Source: Ruminococcus sp. (GTDB lineage Bacteria > Bacillota_A > Clostridia > Oscillospirales > Ruminococcaceae). Taken from it: a DNA stretch of 64,000 bases. A model generated the notes under the pieces. It saw only the letters and a list, made by a program, of their open reading frames with translations, was not told the origin of the DNA and made no database searches. The translations under genes and the position numbers were made by a program. Location: positions 1 to 64,000 of the forward strand of contig NZ_JAIKXF010000023.1 in the NCBI RefSeq assembly GCF_024684275.1, in the 5' to 3' direction. Shown here in pieces: positions 6,426-14,804 of this stretch (positions within the stretch are counted from its first letter, which is position 1; every line of letters starts with the position of its first letter).

Positions 6426-7892
6426 ATGATAATCAGGGGAAAAAGACTTATGCCGCTGTTAATAGCAGCAGCAGCGGCGCTGTCGTTTCCGTCCTGTTCA
6501 GCAGAGGTAGGGCAGTTTGAAGTTCACAATGATAAAAGCTCCCGCTCGGCAAGGCAAGAAACTTCAGCAGAGACAGCTGCTCCGGAAACCACCGTAACTA
6601 CTACAACAGAATTCGTATATAGGGGGAATATATACGATACCAATTACAGGCTTCTGACCTATGGCACATATGCCTATGAAAACGAGGATCAGCGCTATTA
6701 CGGCGAGGACTGCGGTTACTCATTCGGAAATATTATAAGTGTGGCTTCGTCAGGACTTGACGAGGCGCTTGAAGGTCTGCTTTGTACCAAGAATCCTACC
6801 CCTGTTAATGAAAGCAATAATGTAGGTGAGTCGGTAAGACTTACCATTGACGCAGATAAGCAGACACAATTATGTACATATATGGCTGAAATGGGTATGG
6901 CAGGCTCTGTAGTCGTGCTGAGAACAGACGGCTCCATAATGGCAGAGGCTTCTTACCCTAATTATGACCCCGAGCTGTTTTACGCAGATGAGCAGTACAG
7001 CAGCGGTCTCTACAGCGGCACTTTACAGAATAAGGCATTTCAGAATGCTTCGCCCGGTTCATGCTTCAAGATAATGTCAGAGGTCATCGCCGACAAAAAC
7101 GGCATACATACCGTATATGATGACGGCGAGTGGTTCGACAGCGGCGCAACTATCGTGAACTGGGATCACGATTCGGGTATGTATCCTATCCCCGAGAGAA
7201 CTCTAAGCTCTGCATTTGTTGGTTCAAGCAATATATTCTTCGCAAAGGTCTTCGACCAGCTCGGCACGGAAAAGGTGCTGGAGGAGCTGGGAAGTATTTT
7301 CCACTTCTGCGATCCTATAGACTGCGATTTCGGAACTATACAGAATAATATCGAGATATACTGTCTTGACGACCTGCGCAGAAGCGCCTTCGGTCAGTCA
7401 TATGTCAAGACCTGCCCGATCTATCTTGCGGCTCTGGGCAGGGAGGCTGTTTTCGGTGATATGGTAAAGCCCTTTGTGGTGCAGCAGGTGGTCGATACCA
7501 CCGATCCCAACAAGGAGTGCGCAAAAGGAAGTGCTCCATATGAAGTTATTGCAAGCATACCAGAGAACTGCCGTCAGAATCTTCTGGAGGGCATGAGAGG
7601 CGTTGCAAATAACTTGGGTGTCTATGTGCCGGAAAACTATGAGTTTTTCGCAAAAACAGGCACTGCGGAGACAGGCGCAGGTGACTTCCTTTATATCACA
7701 GGCTGTCTGAGAAATACTGCCGACAGATCGGCTGAAAAGCCTGTTTACAGCGACTACAGCACCTACGCTCAGGACGGCTCATACATAATCGTTATGCAGC
7801 TTCAGAATCCTGCGGATTTCGGATTCAATTTCGCCAGCGAAACAGGATTTCTCTATCAGGGCATTGTAAATATCGTTCTCTCGGAATATTGA
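6426..7892 (+). CDS. Paralogous class B-like transpeptidase, predicted lipoprotein
   Basis: 488 residues, a tandem paralogue of the protein encoded at 4797-6254. Motifs lie at equivalent positions: S212-x-x-K215, S267-S-N269 and K410-T-G. Long stretches are identical or nearly so (for example RRSAFGQS, GREAVFGDMV, PGSCFKIMSEVIADK). The signal peptide ends in FPSC, making Cys24 the likely lipidation site, followed by a Thr-rich spacer and the RGNIYD motif. The start has an AGGACGG site. Separate promoters for the two copies suggest different expression or specialised substrates. I infer a cell-wall cross-linking role or beta-lactam tolerance; nothing in the sequence decides between them. Confidence 0.85.
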   Translation: MIIRGKRLMPLLIAAAAALSFPSCSAEVGQFEVHNDKSSRSARQETSAETAAPETTVTTTTEFVYRGNIYDTNYRLLTYGTYAYENEDQRYYGEDCGYSFGNIISVASSGLDEALEGLLCTKNPTPVNESNNVGESVRLTIDADKQTQLCTYMAEMGMAGSVVVLRTDGSIMAEASYPNYDPELFYADEQYSSGLYSGTLQNKAFQNASPGSCFKIMSEVIADKNGIHTVYDDGEWFDSGATIVNWDHDSGMYPIPERTLSSAFVGSSNIFFAKVFDQLGTEKVLEELGSIFHFCDPIDCDFGTIQNNIEIYCLDDLRRSAFGQSYVKTCPIYLAALGREAVFGDMVKPFVVQQVVDTTDPNKECAKGSAPYEVIASIPENCRQNLLEGMRGVANNLGVYVPENYEFFAKTGTAETGAGDFLYITGCLRNTADRSAEKPVYSDYSTYAQDGSYIIVMQLQNPADFGFNFASETGFLYQGIVNIVLSEY

Positions 7893-7902
7893 TAAAACCA
7901 AT

Positions 7903-7932
7903 AGAGCCATAGCACTTATCTGCTATGGCTCT
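7903..7932 (+). terminator. Strong 12-bp hairpin between genes
   Basis: AGAGCCATAGCA (7903-7914) pairs perfectly with TGCTATGGCTCT (7921-7932). No T-run follows, so it may be a pause, an RNA-stability element or a partial terminator before the next gene. Confidence 0.6.
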
Positions 7933-7957
7933 GATCATTTATAACAGGAGTTTTCAT

Positions 7958-9955
7958 ATGGACATTTTTAAGAAGATAACAATGATTACGGCGGCTGCGG
8001 CATTATGTTCATTCAGTATTCATCTTTGTACATATGCGGCAGACGAGCCTTGCTATACGGTCACAGCTCCGCAGAGTGAGGAAAACGGCGTTTTAACTCT
8101 TGCTGACGGACAGAAATGGTACAGAGTAAACAGCTTTGAGGACGAAAATGACTACATCATCAGTGTTATGGACAGTGACGGCAGTAAGAAGATATTTACT
8201 GCTGAGGACAGCAGAAGCAGCGAGTATATCTGGCATTATTTCAGAAGAACTATGGTGACAAGCGTTGCTCCTGAGTATACCTCACTGTCATCAAGCTCAT
8301 TCCGCCTGACCTACCATGAGGGGCAGCTTTACACTTCATCAAACTGGTGGACTGACGGTGACAGTGTATGGGATTACAGCGGCGGAACTCTCAGCTATAA
8401 TGAAAACGGCAGTATCCATTATCTGAAATATGATGAGGATAGCCATGAGCCTTTTTCCTGTACCGATAATGCGGCAGAGGCAGCGCAGGTCTGCATTTAT
8501 GCAAGAGGTGAGCAGCTGAGCCGCTGTATAGGAAAACAGCCTGCTGCTGACAGCTATGTCATAGAGGGGAGCGGTTATGCTGCACCGAGATTTTCGGTGG
8601 AGCTTTCTGATAAAAATATTATTACAGACAGCGTAAAATGGTTCGTTGACGGTGAGGAGCAGGACTGCGCAGGTCTTGCATTTACGGCGGATTCTTTGCG
8701 CGGAAAGCCTGTTGGAGTTCATCACGTGGGCTGCCTTGTAGAGGGGCATGACGCTGACGGCGTTCACTACAGAGAGCGCTCTGCGGAGGCGGCTTTTGTC
8801 ATTGCTAAGGGAGTGCTTCCCGATTCATTTATGTCTTTTTCGGATATTCATGAGCAGTATGAGTTTATAGATAAGGCTATCGAAAAGATAATGGAGAGCA
8901 CTGACGGCTATATACCATCACTGGTGGTCTGCACGGGAGACCTTGTAAACGGTCCTACAGCGGACAAGGACAGAATGCTGAGCAGGTATTATCCTCAGAT
9001 AGTTTCGCATCTGGGCGGACTTGATGCTGTGTTTGTCTCAGGAAATCACGATTCCGGCGAGGCGGCTTCAATAATGTCCGTCAGAGCAGGGCTGGGAGCG
9101 GATAAGGATAACGGCTTCGGCGGCGGACAGATATTCCGCGGTATTTCTGAGGGCGTGAGAGAAAATGGCAGAAACAGCCGCTTTGCAAAGGGTATCACGG
9201 TATACGGAATGAACTTTGAGAATGCACTGTACCAAAGCGGCGGCGAGTTTGCTTATTCCTATGACAGGACGCTGAAAGACCTTGACAGCTTCCTTAAAAA
9301 GACTGCTGAGAGCTATAACGGCGAGCTTGTAGTTATATCGGCACATTCGGGACTTCACGTTCTGGGGCTCCAGCCTGAATCCGTTAATGCAAACGGCAGG
9401 TCTATCGGCAAATGGATAGGGGAGAATCAGTACAATGTTGACTATTCCTATGAGCTGGCAAGGCTTATCAACAGCTATGCGGAAAAGTACCATATGGATA
9501 TAATGTACCTTTTCGGTCATGACCACTCACGGGGAGAGACCGAGTTCATACTAAGCGACGGTGATACACTTATCAGCACTGAAAAATACGGTGATATGAG
9601 CTATGATTCCCAGAAGCTCAGCTTCACCTACGGTCATGCAGGCTTCCTGTCAACAACAATAGGCAGCGCAAATGCGCGTTTCAGCTTTATTTACCGCGAC
9701 GGAGAACATTACTCCTACAATATCATGAACCTTGACGGTGATACCGTCCTGCACAGGGATATAACGGCTAAAAGCACGTTCCGCGAGCCTGCTGTGACTA
9801 CAGCTTCTTCGGCAGTAACTACAACTGCTCTTACCTCCAAAGCAAAGATGTCCGCTGACAGTCCCAAAACAGGTGACAGAACATCAGCAGTGATTGCATT
9901 TATCCCTGCAGCAGTGCTGGTGCTTCTTGTGACAATGAAGAAAAAAGAAAGATAA
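7958..9955 (+). CDS. Cell-wall-anchored calcineurin-like metallophosphoesterase
   Basis: 665 residues with a signal peptide (hydrophobic to about residue 27), a beta-rich N-terminal region including an Ig-like stretch (about 200-285), and a metallophosphoesterase domain. Metal motifs are D-x-H in SDIH (295-298), GDL (327-329), GNHD (362-365), and GHDH (520-523). The C-terminus has a Thr-rich stretch, SPKTG (635-639), a hydrophobic helix and KKKER, a sortase-type anchor with a non-canonical LPXTG. I infer an extracellular phosphodiesterase or phosphatase. The ATG at 7958 follows AGGAG; an upstream in-frame ATG lies inside the hairpin. It may be cotranscribed with the second transpeptidase. Confidence 0.85.
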   Translation: MDIFKKITMITAAAALCSFSIHLCTYAADEPCYTVTAPQSEENGVLTLADGQKWYRVNSFEDENDYIISVMDSDGSKKIFTAEDSRSSEYIWHYFRRTMVTSVAPEYTSLSSSSFRLTYHEGQLYTSSNWWTDGDSVWDYSGGTLSYNENGSIHYLKYDEDSHEPFSCTDNAAEAAQVCIYARGEQLSRCIGKQPAADSYVIEGSGYAAPRFSVELSDKNIITDSVKWFVDGEEQDCAGLAFTADSLRGKPVGVHHVGCLVEGHDADGVHYRERSAEAAFVIAKGVLPDSFMSFSDIHEQYEFIDKAIEKIMESTDGYIPSLVVCTGDLVNGPTADKDRMLSRYYPQIVSHLGGLDAVFVSGNHDSGEAASIMSVRAGLGADKDNGFGGGQIFRGISEGVRENGRNSRFAKGITVYGMNFENALYQSGGEFAYSYDRTLKDLDSFLKKTAESYNGELVVISAHSGLHVLGLQPESVNANGRSIGKWIGENQYNVDYSYELARLINSYAEKYHMDIMYLFGHDHSRGETEFILSDGDTLISTEKYGDMSYDSQKLSFTYGHAGFLSTTIGSANARFSFIYRDGEHYSYNIMNLDGDTVLHRDITAKSTFREPAVTTASSAVTTTALTSKAKMSADSPKTGDRTSAVIAFIPAAVLVLLVTMKKKER

Positions 9956-9956
9956 C

Positions 9957-9992
9957 AAAAAAAGTCCGACTCAGAGCAGCCGGACTTTTTTT
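9957..9992 (+). terminator. Rho-independent terminator
   Basis: AAAAAAAGTCCG (9957-9968) pairs with CGGACTTTTTTT (9981-9992) around a 12-nt loop. It ends the phosphoesterase transcript. Confidence 0.9.
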
Positions 9993-10002
9993 ATGTCCTG
10001 TA

Positions 10003-10030
10003 ACCTCATAAAGCTCTTTTTCATAGTATG
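10003..10030 (+). promoter_or_regulatory. Candidate mother-cell (sigma-K-like) promoter of cotJABC
   Basis: AC at 10003-10004, a 17-bp gap, then CATAGTAT at 10022-10029, which fits the sigma-K pattern AC-N17-CATAnnnT. I see no TTGACA/TATAAT promoter here. The match is short and could be chance. Confidence 0.3.
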
Positions 10031-10085
10031 TAATGTGCGGAGAGCATCTGCACTTGTTCTCCGCGCAGGAAAGGAGGACATATCA

Positions 10086-10349
10086 ATGAAACTTGATCTT
10101 TTTGACGATATGGAAGGCTTGATCCTGCATGAGCGTGAAAACTCAATGGGCGCAATGGAAATGAAGCTGAACATTTCAAATAAAGGGAACAATAACATCT
10201 CACGATTCCCTGCAAATACTCCTCTTGCTATGGCATATGTGCCATTTCAGCAGTGGGGAGAGACCTACGGCGACGATGAGGCACTGAGCAAGGGGACGCT
10301 TTTCCCTGAGCTTGACCTGCCATTTTCGGGAGGAGGCGACATCAGATGA
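10086..10349 (+). CDS. cotJA: Spore coat associated protein CotJA
   Basis: 87 residues with the CotJA core NTPLAMAYVPFQQW and GTLFPELDLPF. In Bacillus, CotJA is needed for assembly of CotJC into the spore coat. The ATG at 10086 follows AAAGGAGG. The reading frame is open upstream, but that part contains a hairpin-forming leader (GCGGAGA/TCTCCGC) and no site. It overlaps cotJB by 4 nt. Confidence 0.9.
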   Translation: MKLDLFDDMEGLILHERENSMGAMEMKLNISNKGNNNISRFPANTPLAMAYVPFQQWGETYGDDEALSKGTLFPELDLPFSGGGDIR

Positions 10350-10594
10350 ATGAGCAGAGAATGCTTCTGAGCAAAATAAAGAAGTACGATTTTACTCTCA
10401 AGGAGCTGAATCTTTATCTGGACACACATCCCAATTGCAGACGGGGACTGGCAATGTTTCAGAAGTACAGAAAGTTTCGTCAGAATGCAGCAGAGGAGTA
10501 TTCGCGGAAATTCGGTCCACTGACTCCCGAGCAGGTCACTGATAACGAGCATTGGACATGGACTGACGATCCATGGCCGTGGGAAAGGAGATAA
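10346..10594 (+). CDS. cotJB: Spore coat protein CotJB
   Basis: 82 residues, small, with the CotJB landmarks YDFTLKELNLYLDTHPNC and the W-rich end WTWTDDPWPWERR. It sits between CotJA and CotJC and is translationally coupled to cotJA through an ATGA overlap, with GGAGGAGG inside the cotJA end. It is a known part of the cotJ coat operon; its molecular role is not established. Confidence 0.92.
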   Translation: MNEQRMLLSKIKKYDFTLKELNLYLDTHPNCRRGLAMFQKYRKFRQNAAEEYSRKFGPLTPEQVTDNEHWTWTDDPWPWERR

Positions 10595-10597
10595 TCT

Positions 10598-11209
10598 ATG
10601 TGGCAGTATGAGAAGAAATTGCAGTACCCTGTAAAAATAAAAAATCCCAATGCTAAGCTTGCAAAGGTAATAATCTCTCAGCTTGGCGGTCCGGACGGTG
10701 AGCTTGCTGCGTCCCTGCGCTATCTCAATCAGCGCTATGCCATGCCCTACGGTGAGGTCAAGGGACTTCTGACGGATATTGGTACGGAGGAGCTGGCTCA
10801 TTTCGAGATGATCTCGGCTATACTCTATCAGCTCACTAAGGACCTTTCTATTGAGGAGATAAAGAAGAGCGGCTTTGACACCTATTTTGTAGACCATACC
10901 ACAGGTATTTATCCTGTTGCGGCTTCGGGAACGCCTTTTACTGCGGCTTATTTCCAGTCAAAGGGGGATATAATTACCGATCTATCCGAGGATATGGCGG
11001 CAGAGCAGAAGGCACGTACCACCTATGACAATATACTCAGACTTGCCGATGATCCTGATGTGCGTGATCCTATCCGTTTCTTGCGTGAGCGTGAGATAGT
11101 TCACTATCAGCGCTTTGGCGAAGCTCTGAGGATCGCTCAGGATAAGCTCAACGCAAAGAATTTCTATGCCTGCAATCCGGCTTTTGATAAGAATTGCGGC
11201 AGAGCATGA
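10598..11209 (+). CDS. cotJC: CotJC, manganese catalase-like spore coat protein
   Basis: 203 residues of the Mn-catalase (ferritin-like) family. Two helix motifs carry metal ligands, TEELAHFEM and REREIVHYQRFGEAL. CotJC is a coat protein that can dismutate hydrogen peroxide. Length and order (cotJA-cotJB-cotJC, 3-nt gap) match the Bacillus/Clostridium operon. A role in oxidative defence in vegetative cells would be an alternative if sporulation has been lost. Confidence 0.93.
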   Translation: MWQYEKKLQYPVKIKNPNAKLAKVIISQLGGPDGELAASLRYLNQRYAMPYGEVKGLLTDIGTEELAHFEMISAILYQLTKDLSIEEIKKSGFDTYFVDHTTGIYPVAASGTPFTAAYFQSKGDIITDLSEDMAAEQKARTTYDNILRLADDPDVRDPIRFLREREIVHYQRFGEALRIAQDKLNAKNFYACNPAFDKNCGRA

Positions 11210-11342
11210 TACCGCTGGGTAATACTTTACAACTGATTTACTATGCGTATATTTTAAGGACTTCTATTTCGTTATAATATCTGAAAAATATGACAGTATT
11301 TAGTCGAAACGTTAAAATAATGCGAAAAAGCGCCGCTTTCAC

Positions 11343-11371
11343 TTGACTTACTGAGAGTATTATGCTATAAT
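11343..11371 (+). promoter_or_regulatory. Consensus promoter of an orphan short RNA
   Basis: TTGACT (11343-11348), 17-bp spacer and TATAAT (11366-11371), the latter extended by ATGC. It lies about 300 bp before the next gene. Confidence 0.75.
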
Positions 11372-11377
11372 GTATAC

Positions 11378-11489
11378 AAGAAAAGTACTTGACTTATCCG
11401 ATGCCTGAACATCGGAAATGAAAAGTATAGATGGGGAATCGAAAGAGGATAACGAAGCTGCCGATATTTGTCGGCAGCTTCGTGCTTTT
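11378..11489 (+). ncRNA. Candidate small RNA or leader, about 110 nt, unknown family
   Basis: Starting 7 nt after the -10, the transcript would hold the hairpin CCGATG/CATCGG (11398-11415), a single-stranded GGGGAATCGAAAGAGG segment, and a perfect 12-bp stem CGAAGCTGCCGA/TCGGCAGCTTCG (11453-11482) followed by TGCTTTT. This is the layout of an independent sRNA or a riboswitch with a terminator stem. I recognise no known riboswitch consensus (c-di-GMP, TPP, SAM, fluoride, Mn were considered). Transcription is inferred. Confidence 0.45.
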
Positions 11490-11672
11490 GTGACGGCTTT
11501 TTCGGGAATATTTCGTGAGAAGACTTTATTTTTCGGCAAAATATACTGTTGCGTTATGAGGAAAAACGCCGGGACTGGCTGAAAGAACAGATATTGCAGC
11601 GGAAAATGCAGAGAATAATCACTTTTCTGACAGCTGTTTAGCTGTTATACTTGCTTAAAAGGAGTGAGTGAA

Positions 11673-12572
11673 GTGAAAAAGATCATTTTCGGCGCAGTTG
11701 CTGCTGTTTTTTTGCTAATGACTGCTGCCTTCAGTGCTCTCGGAGCAGAAAAAGGTGAGCTTGAATATTCCATAATCGGCGGTGAGGCAGTTCTGATCGG
11801 CTTCAATGGAGAGCCGACAGAGCTTGATATTCCTGATTTTATTGGCTGTTACCCCGTTACTGAGGTGCGTGACAACGCATTCTATAACTGTACGTCGCTG
11901 AAACGCATAACTCTGCCTGATTCGGTAACAAGGATAGGTCATCATTGCTTTTACGGCTGCTATTCGCTGGAAAGCGCTTCTCTTCCAGAGGGCCTCACCG
12001 AGATCGGAGAGGGCTGCTTCTGCGGCTGTACGGGACTTGCGTCTGCGGAGCTGCCTGATACTCTTGAGATACTGCCTGATTCCTGTTTTCGTGCCTGTAC
12101 ATCGCTTACTGAGATAAAGCTGCCGCATCAATTGAAAAGTATAGGAAATTTCTGCTTTGCGGGCTGCACCTCTCTTGAAGTTCCCGAGACAAGGGAGAAA
12201 CTGCTATCGGTCGGAGAGAGGGCTTTCTTCATGTGCGATAGGCTGGAAAGCATTTACATACCGCCATCCTGTACGAGTTTAGGCTCGCAGGCTGTGGGCT
12301 ATACCTGTGACGGCAATATGGTGCTGCGTCAGAGAGCGCTCATTATCAAGGGCGTAAATGGCTCTGCGGCGGAACGATATGCTGAGGAAAACGGCTTGCG
12401 TTTTTATGAAATGGAGGCGGCAGAGGAGGCTTTTTCGGCTGCGGAGACCGATAATAAGTCGGAAGATGACAGCTTATGTGGAATTCTGACAGGAGCAGTT
12501 ATATTATTGATCCTGATATTATCCCTTCTGAGAATTATTTTTACTGATTGGTCAGACCAAAAGCTTAAATAA
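11673..12572 (+). CDS. BspA-type leucine-rich repeat protein with C-terminal membrane anchor
   Basis: 299 residues: signal peptide (to about residue 25), then about six BspA/LRR_5 repeats of roughly 23 residues with the pattern F..C..L..I.LP..., a non-repeat segment, and a C-terminal transmembrane helix (ILTGAVILLILILSLL) followed by a short basic tail. Such proteins usually mediate surface adhesion or protein contacts. The repeats contain unusually many Cys (C.GC motifs), which could form disulphides outside the cell. A GTG start at 11673 is chosen because GGAG lies 8 nt upstream; the GTG at 11664 overlaps the site. The ligand is unknown. Confidence 0.8.
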   Translation: MKKIIFGAVAAVFLLMTAAFSALGAEKGELEYSIIGGEAVLIGFNGEPTELDIPDFIGCYPVTEVRDNAFYNCTSLKRITLPDSVTRIGHHCFYGCYSLESASLPEGLTEIGEGCFCGCTGLASAELPDTLEILPDSCFRACTSLTEIKLPHQLKSIGNFCFAGCTSLEVPETREKLLSVGERAFFMCDRLESIYIPPSCTSLGSQAVGYTCDGNMVLRQRALIIKGVNGSAAERYAEENGLRFYEMEAAEEAFSAAETDNKSEDDSLCGILTGAVILLILILSLLRIIFTDWSDQKLK

Positions 12573-12651
12573 TTAACGCTTACAGCGGCTCTGACCATAA
12601 ATTGCGCTTTGTAAAATGTTTACCATTTTGAGGAATATTTGCAGAAATAGC

Positions 12652-12736
12652 TTGATTTTTCTGTAAAAATATGCTATCATATATATGTGTGTATGCGTTA
12701 AGTCTGATAATTAAGTTTAGGCGCTTAAATTATCAG
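12652..12736 (+). promoter_or_regulatory. Promoter and 5' leader hairpin of the GH26-GH9 operon
   Basis: TTGATT (12652-12657), 17-bp spacer and TATCAT (12675-12680) preceded by ATGC. The leader then has an AT-rich hairpin, CTGATAATTAAG paired with CTTAAATTATCAG (12704-12736, one bulge), 25 bp before the ribosome binding site. Confidence 0.6.
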
Positions 12737-12773
12737 TTTAATAAATATTATACAATGATCTGGAGGGATCAAA

Positions 12774-14774
12774 TTGAAAAAAGAAAAACTAAAGCGGTCC
12801 GTAAGCACTGTAGCGGCTGCTGTCATCGCTGCGGCGGCGATGACCATTCCCTCTGCACCGAAAGCTCCTGCAAGAGTATCGGCTGCCGACAATGTCCTCA
12901 AATATGAGTTCGAGGACGGCAAGACCAGCGGAGGAAAGATCCATTCAAACGGAGTTTCAGACGTAAAGCTGGGCGACTTTCCCGAAGATACCGATCTGAG
13001 CGGATACTCGGGAAAGGGCTTTGCTTACCTCGACCAGAAGGGGACTACCCTCAGCGTTGAGGTCGATGTGCCGCAGGATGGTCTCTATGAATTGACCATT
13101 TGCTACTGCGAGCCCAGTGATCCTCGCAAAAAGGTTCAGTATCTCAACGTCAACGGCGTAAATCAGGGAGAGCTGACCTGCCCCTACACAAACAAGTTTG
13201 CCGAGACATCGGGCGGTGTGGTAAATCTCAAAAAGGGCAAAAACACCATTGAGCTCAAAGCTTACTGGGGCTATACCTTCTTTGACTACCTCACTTTGAA
13301 GCCTGCTTCGGAAAAGCTGTCAAATCTCTCACCCACACGAGAGCTCTGCAACCCGAAGGCTTCCGAGTCTGCAAAGAGGCTTTACAGCTACCTCTGCGAC
13401 GTCTACGGAAAGCACGTCATCTCAGGTCAGCAGGAGTACTGCGGCGACCATAACTACAACCTCTGGAACAGTCCTGATGTGTTCATAAAGGACAATGAGG
13501 CTGAGTTTGAGTACATCAAGGAAAAGACAGGCAAGCAGCCTGCTATCCGCGGTATCGACTTCCTTGCGTATAATTCGTCTTCAGACTGGCGCGACCACGC
13601 TCCCGAGCGTGTAATCGAGTGGGTAAACGAATATAACGGCATCGCCACAGTTTCATGGCACTGGAACGTACCATGTGAAAAGGGAAGCGACGATATTGCC
13701 TTCTATGTTGAATCTGCGAATCCTAAGTTCACGACTTTCAGTATTTCTAAGGCGCTTGAGGAAGGCACATGGGAAAATGAAGTCATAATGAAGGACATCG
13801 ACCTTATTGCAGGCGAGTTCAAGAAGCTCAAGGACGCAGATGTCCCTGTGCTTTTCAGACCTCTCCACGAGGCTGAGGGAGCTTGGTTCTGGTGGGGTGC
13901 TGAGGGACCTGAGCCCTGCAAGAAGCTCTACCGTCTGCTCTATGACAAACTTACCAATGAATATGGTCTGGATAATATCATCTGGATATGGACGAGCTCT
14001 ACTTCACCTGAGGCTAAGGACTGGTATCCCGGCGACGATGTTGTGGATATTCTGGGCTGTGATAAGTACAATTGCGCTGACGGAGTGGCAAACCTCAGTT
14101 CGATAGCCTCGACATTCTACAGCATGGTTCAGATAACCGACGGTCAGAAGATGGTGACTATGTCAGAGAATGATTCCATACCGTCACTTGAAAATCTTGT
14201 GAACGACAAGGCTGCATGGCTTTATTTCTGTCCGTGGTACATGAATTACCTCACCAGCGAGCAGAATAATCCTGTGGACAACCTTATTGAGATATATCAG
14301 AGCGATTACTGTATTACTCTTGATGAGCTGCCCGACCTGAAAAAATATCCGTTAAACGGCGGCGGTGAGACTGTTGTCACAGGGACAACATCTGCAAAGC
14401 CTGCTGTTACAACAACTACAACATCTGCAAAGCCTGTCAGTAGTACAACGACTACAGGAGTTACCACAACAGCTCCTGAGGCAACTTCGACAACTGCTGG
14501 AGCGGCTGTTACTACAACAGTAAAGCCAAGCAGCGGCAAGTACAAAAAAGGTGATGCAAACTGCGACGGTTCCGTGGATATGGGCGATGTTGTACTGGTA
14601 ATGCAGTCTCTGGCTAATCCGAATAAATTCGGCACAAGCGGTTCAGACACAATGCACATCACTGTGCAGGGGGCTGAAAACGCAGATGTCGATAGCACAA
14701 GCAAAGGACTCACTTCAAACGACGCTCTGGAGATACAGAAATATCTTCTCGGTCTTTCAAAGTGGGATAAATAA
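12774..14774 (+). CDS. Cellulosomal GH26 beta-mannanase with CBM35 and dockerin
   Basis: 666 residues, secreted. Order: signal peptide (to about 37), CBM35-like carbohydrate-binding module (about 40-178), GH26 catalytic domain (about 185-530), Thr/Ala/Ser linker (about 540-590), type I dockerin (about 591-664). E366 in RPLHEAEGAWFWW is the acid/base and E465 in MSEND the nucleophile of the family, which cleaves beta-1,4-mannan. The dockerin has two calcium-loop repeats (DANCDGSVDMGDVV; NADVDSTSKGLTSNDA) that bind a scaffoldin cohesin. The start is TTG after GGAGGG. The GH9 gene follows after 30 bp with no terminator, so they form an operon. Confidence 0.93.
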   Translation: MKKEKLKRSVSTVAAAVIAAAAMTIPSAPKAPARVSAADNVLKYEFEDGKTSGGKIHSNGVSDVKLGDFPEDTDLSGYSGKGFAYLDQKGTTLSVEVDVPQDGLYELTICYCEPSDPRKKVQYLNVNGVNQGELTCPYTNKFAETSGGVVNLKKGKNTIELKAYWGYTFFDYLTLKPASEKLSNLSPTRELCNPKASESAKRLYSYLCDVYGKHVISGQQEYCGDHNYNLWNSPDVFIKDNEAEFEYIKEKTGKQPAIRGIDFLAYNSSSDWRDHAPERVIEWVNEYNGIATVSWHWNVPCEKGSDDIAFYVESANPKFTTFSISKALEEGTWENEVIMKDIDLIAGEFKKLKDADVPVLFRPLHEAEGAWFWWGAEGPEPCKKLYRLLYDKLTNEYGLDNIIWIWTSSTSPEAKDWYPGDDVVDILGCDKYNCADGVANLSSIASTFYSMVQITDGQKMVTMSENDSIPSLENLVNDKAAWLYFCPWYMNYLTSEQNNPVDNLIEIYQSDYCITLDELPDLKKYPLNGGGETVVTGTTSAKPAVTTTTTSAKPVSSTTTTGVTTTAPEATSTTAGAAVTTTVKPSSGKYKKGDANCDGSVDMGDVVLVMQSLANPNKFGTSGSDTMHITVQGAENADVDSTSKGLTSNDALEIQKYLLGLSKWDK

Positions 14775-14804
14775 AATTGATTCACATTATAAAAGGGAGG
14801 AATT

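Larger units (their letters stand above)
11210..11672. other. 463-bp gene-free stretch holding an orphan transcription unit
   Basis: No credible reading frame. It contains a consensus promoter (11343-11371), two hairpins and a terminator-like stem (listed separately). After 11490 it holds only AT-rich sequence and the leucine-rich-repeat gene's AAAGGAGT ribosome binding site. Confidence 0.6.

Noticed and set aside
4797..7892. Assembly duplication creating two identical transpeptidases
   Set aside because: The two proteins differ throughout (N-termini, spacers, many substitutions), so they are true paralogues.
11378..11489. Known riboswitch (c-di-GMP, TPP, SAM, fluoride, Mn) upstream of the LRR gene
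   Set aside because: None of the conserved core strings of these classes could be found by eye; kept only as an unknown RNA.
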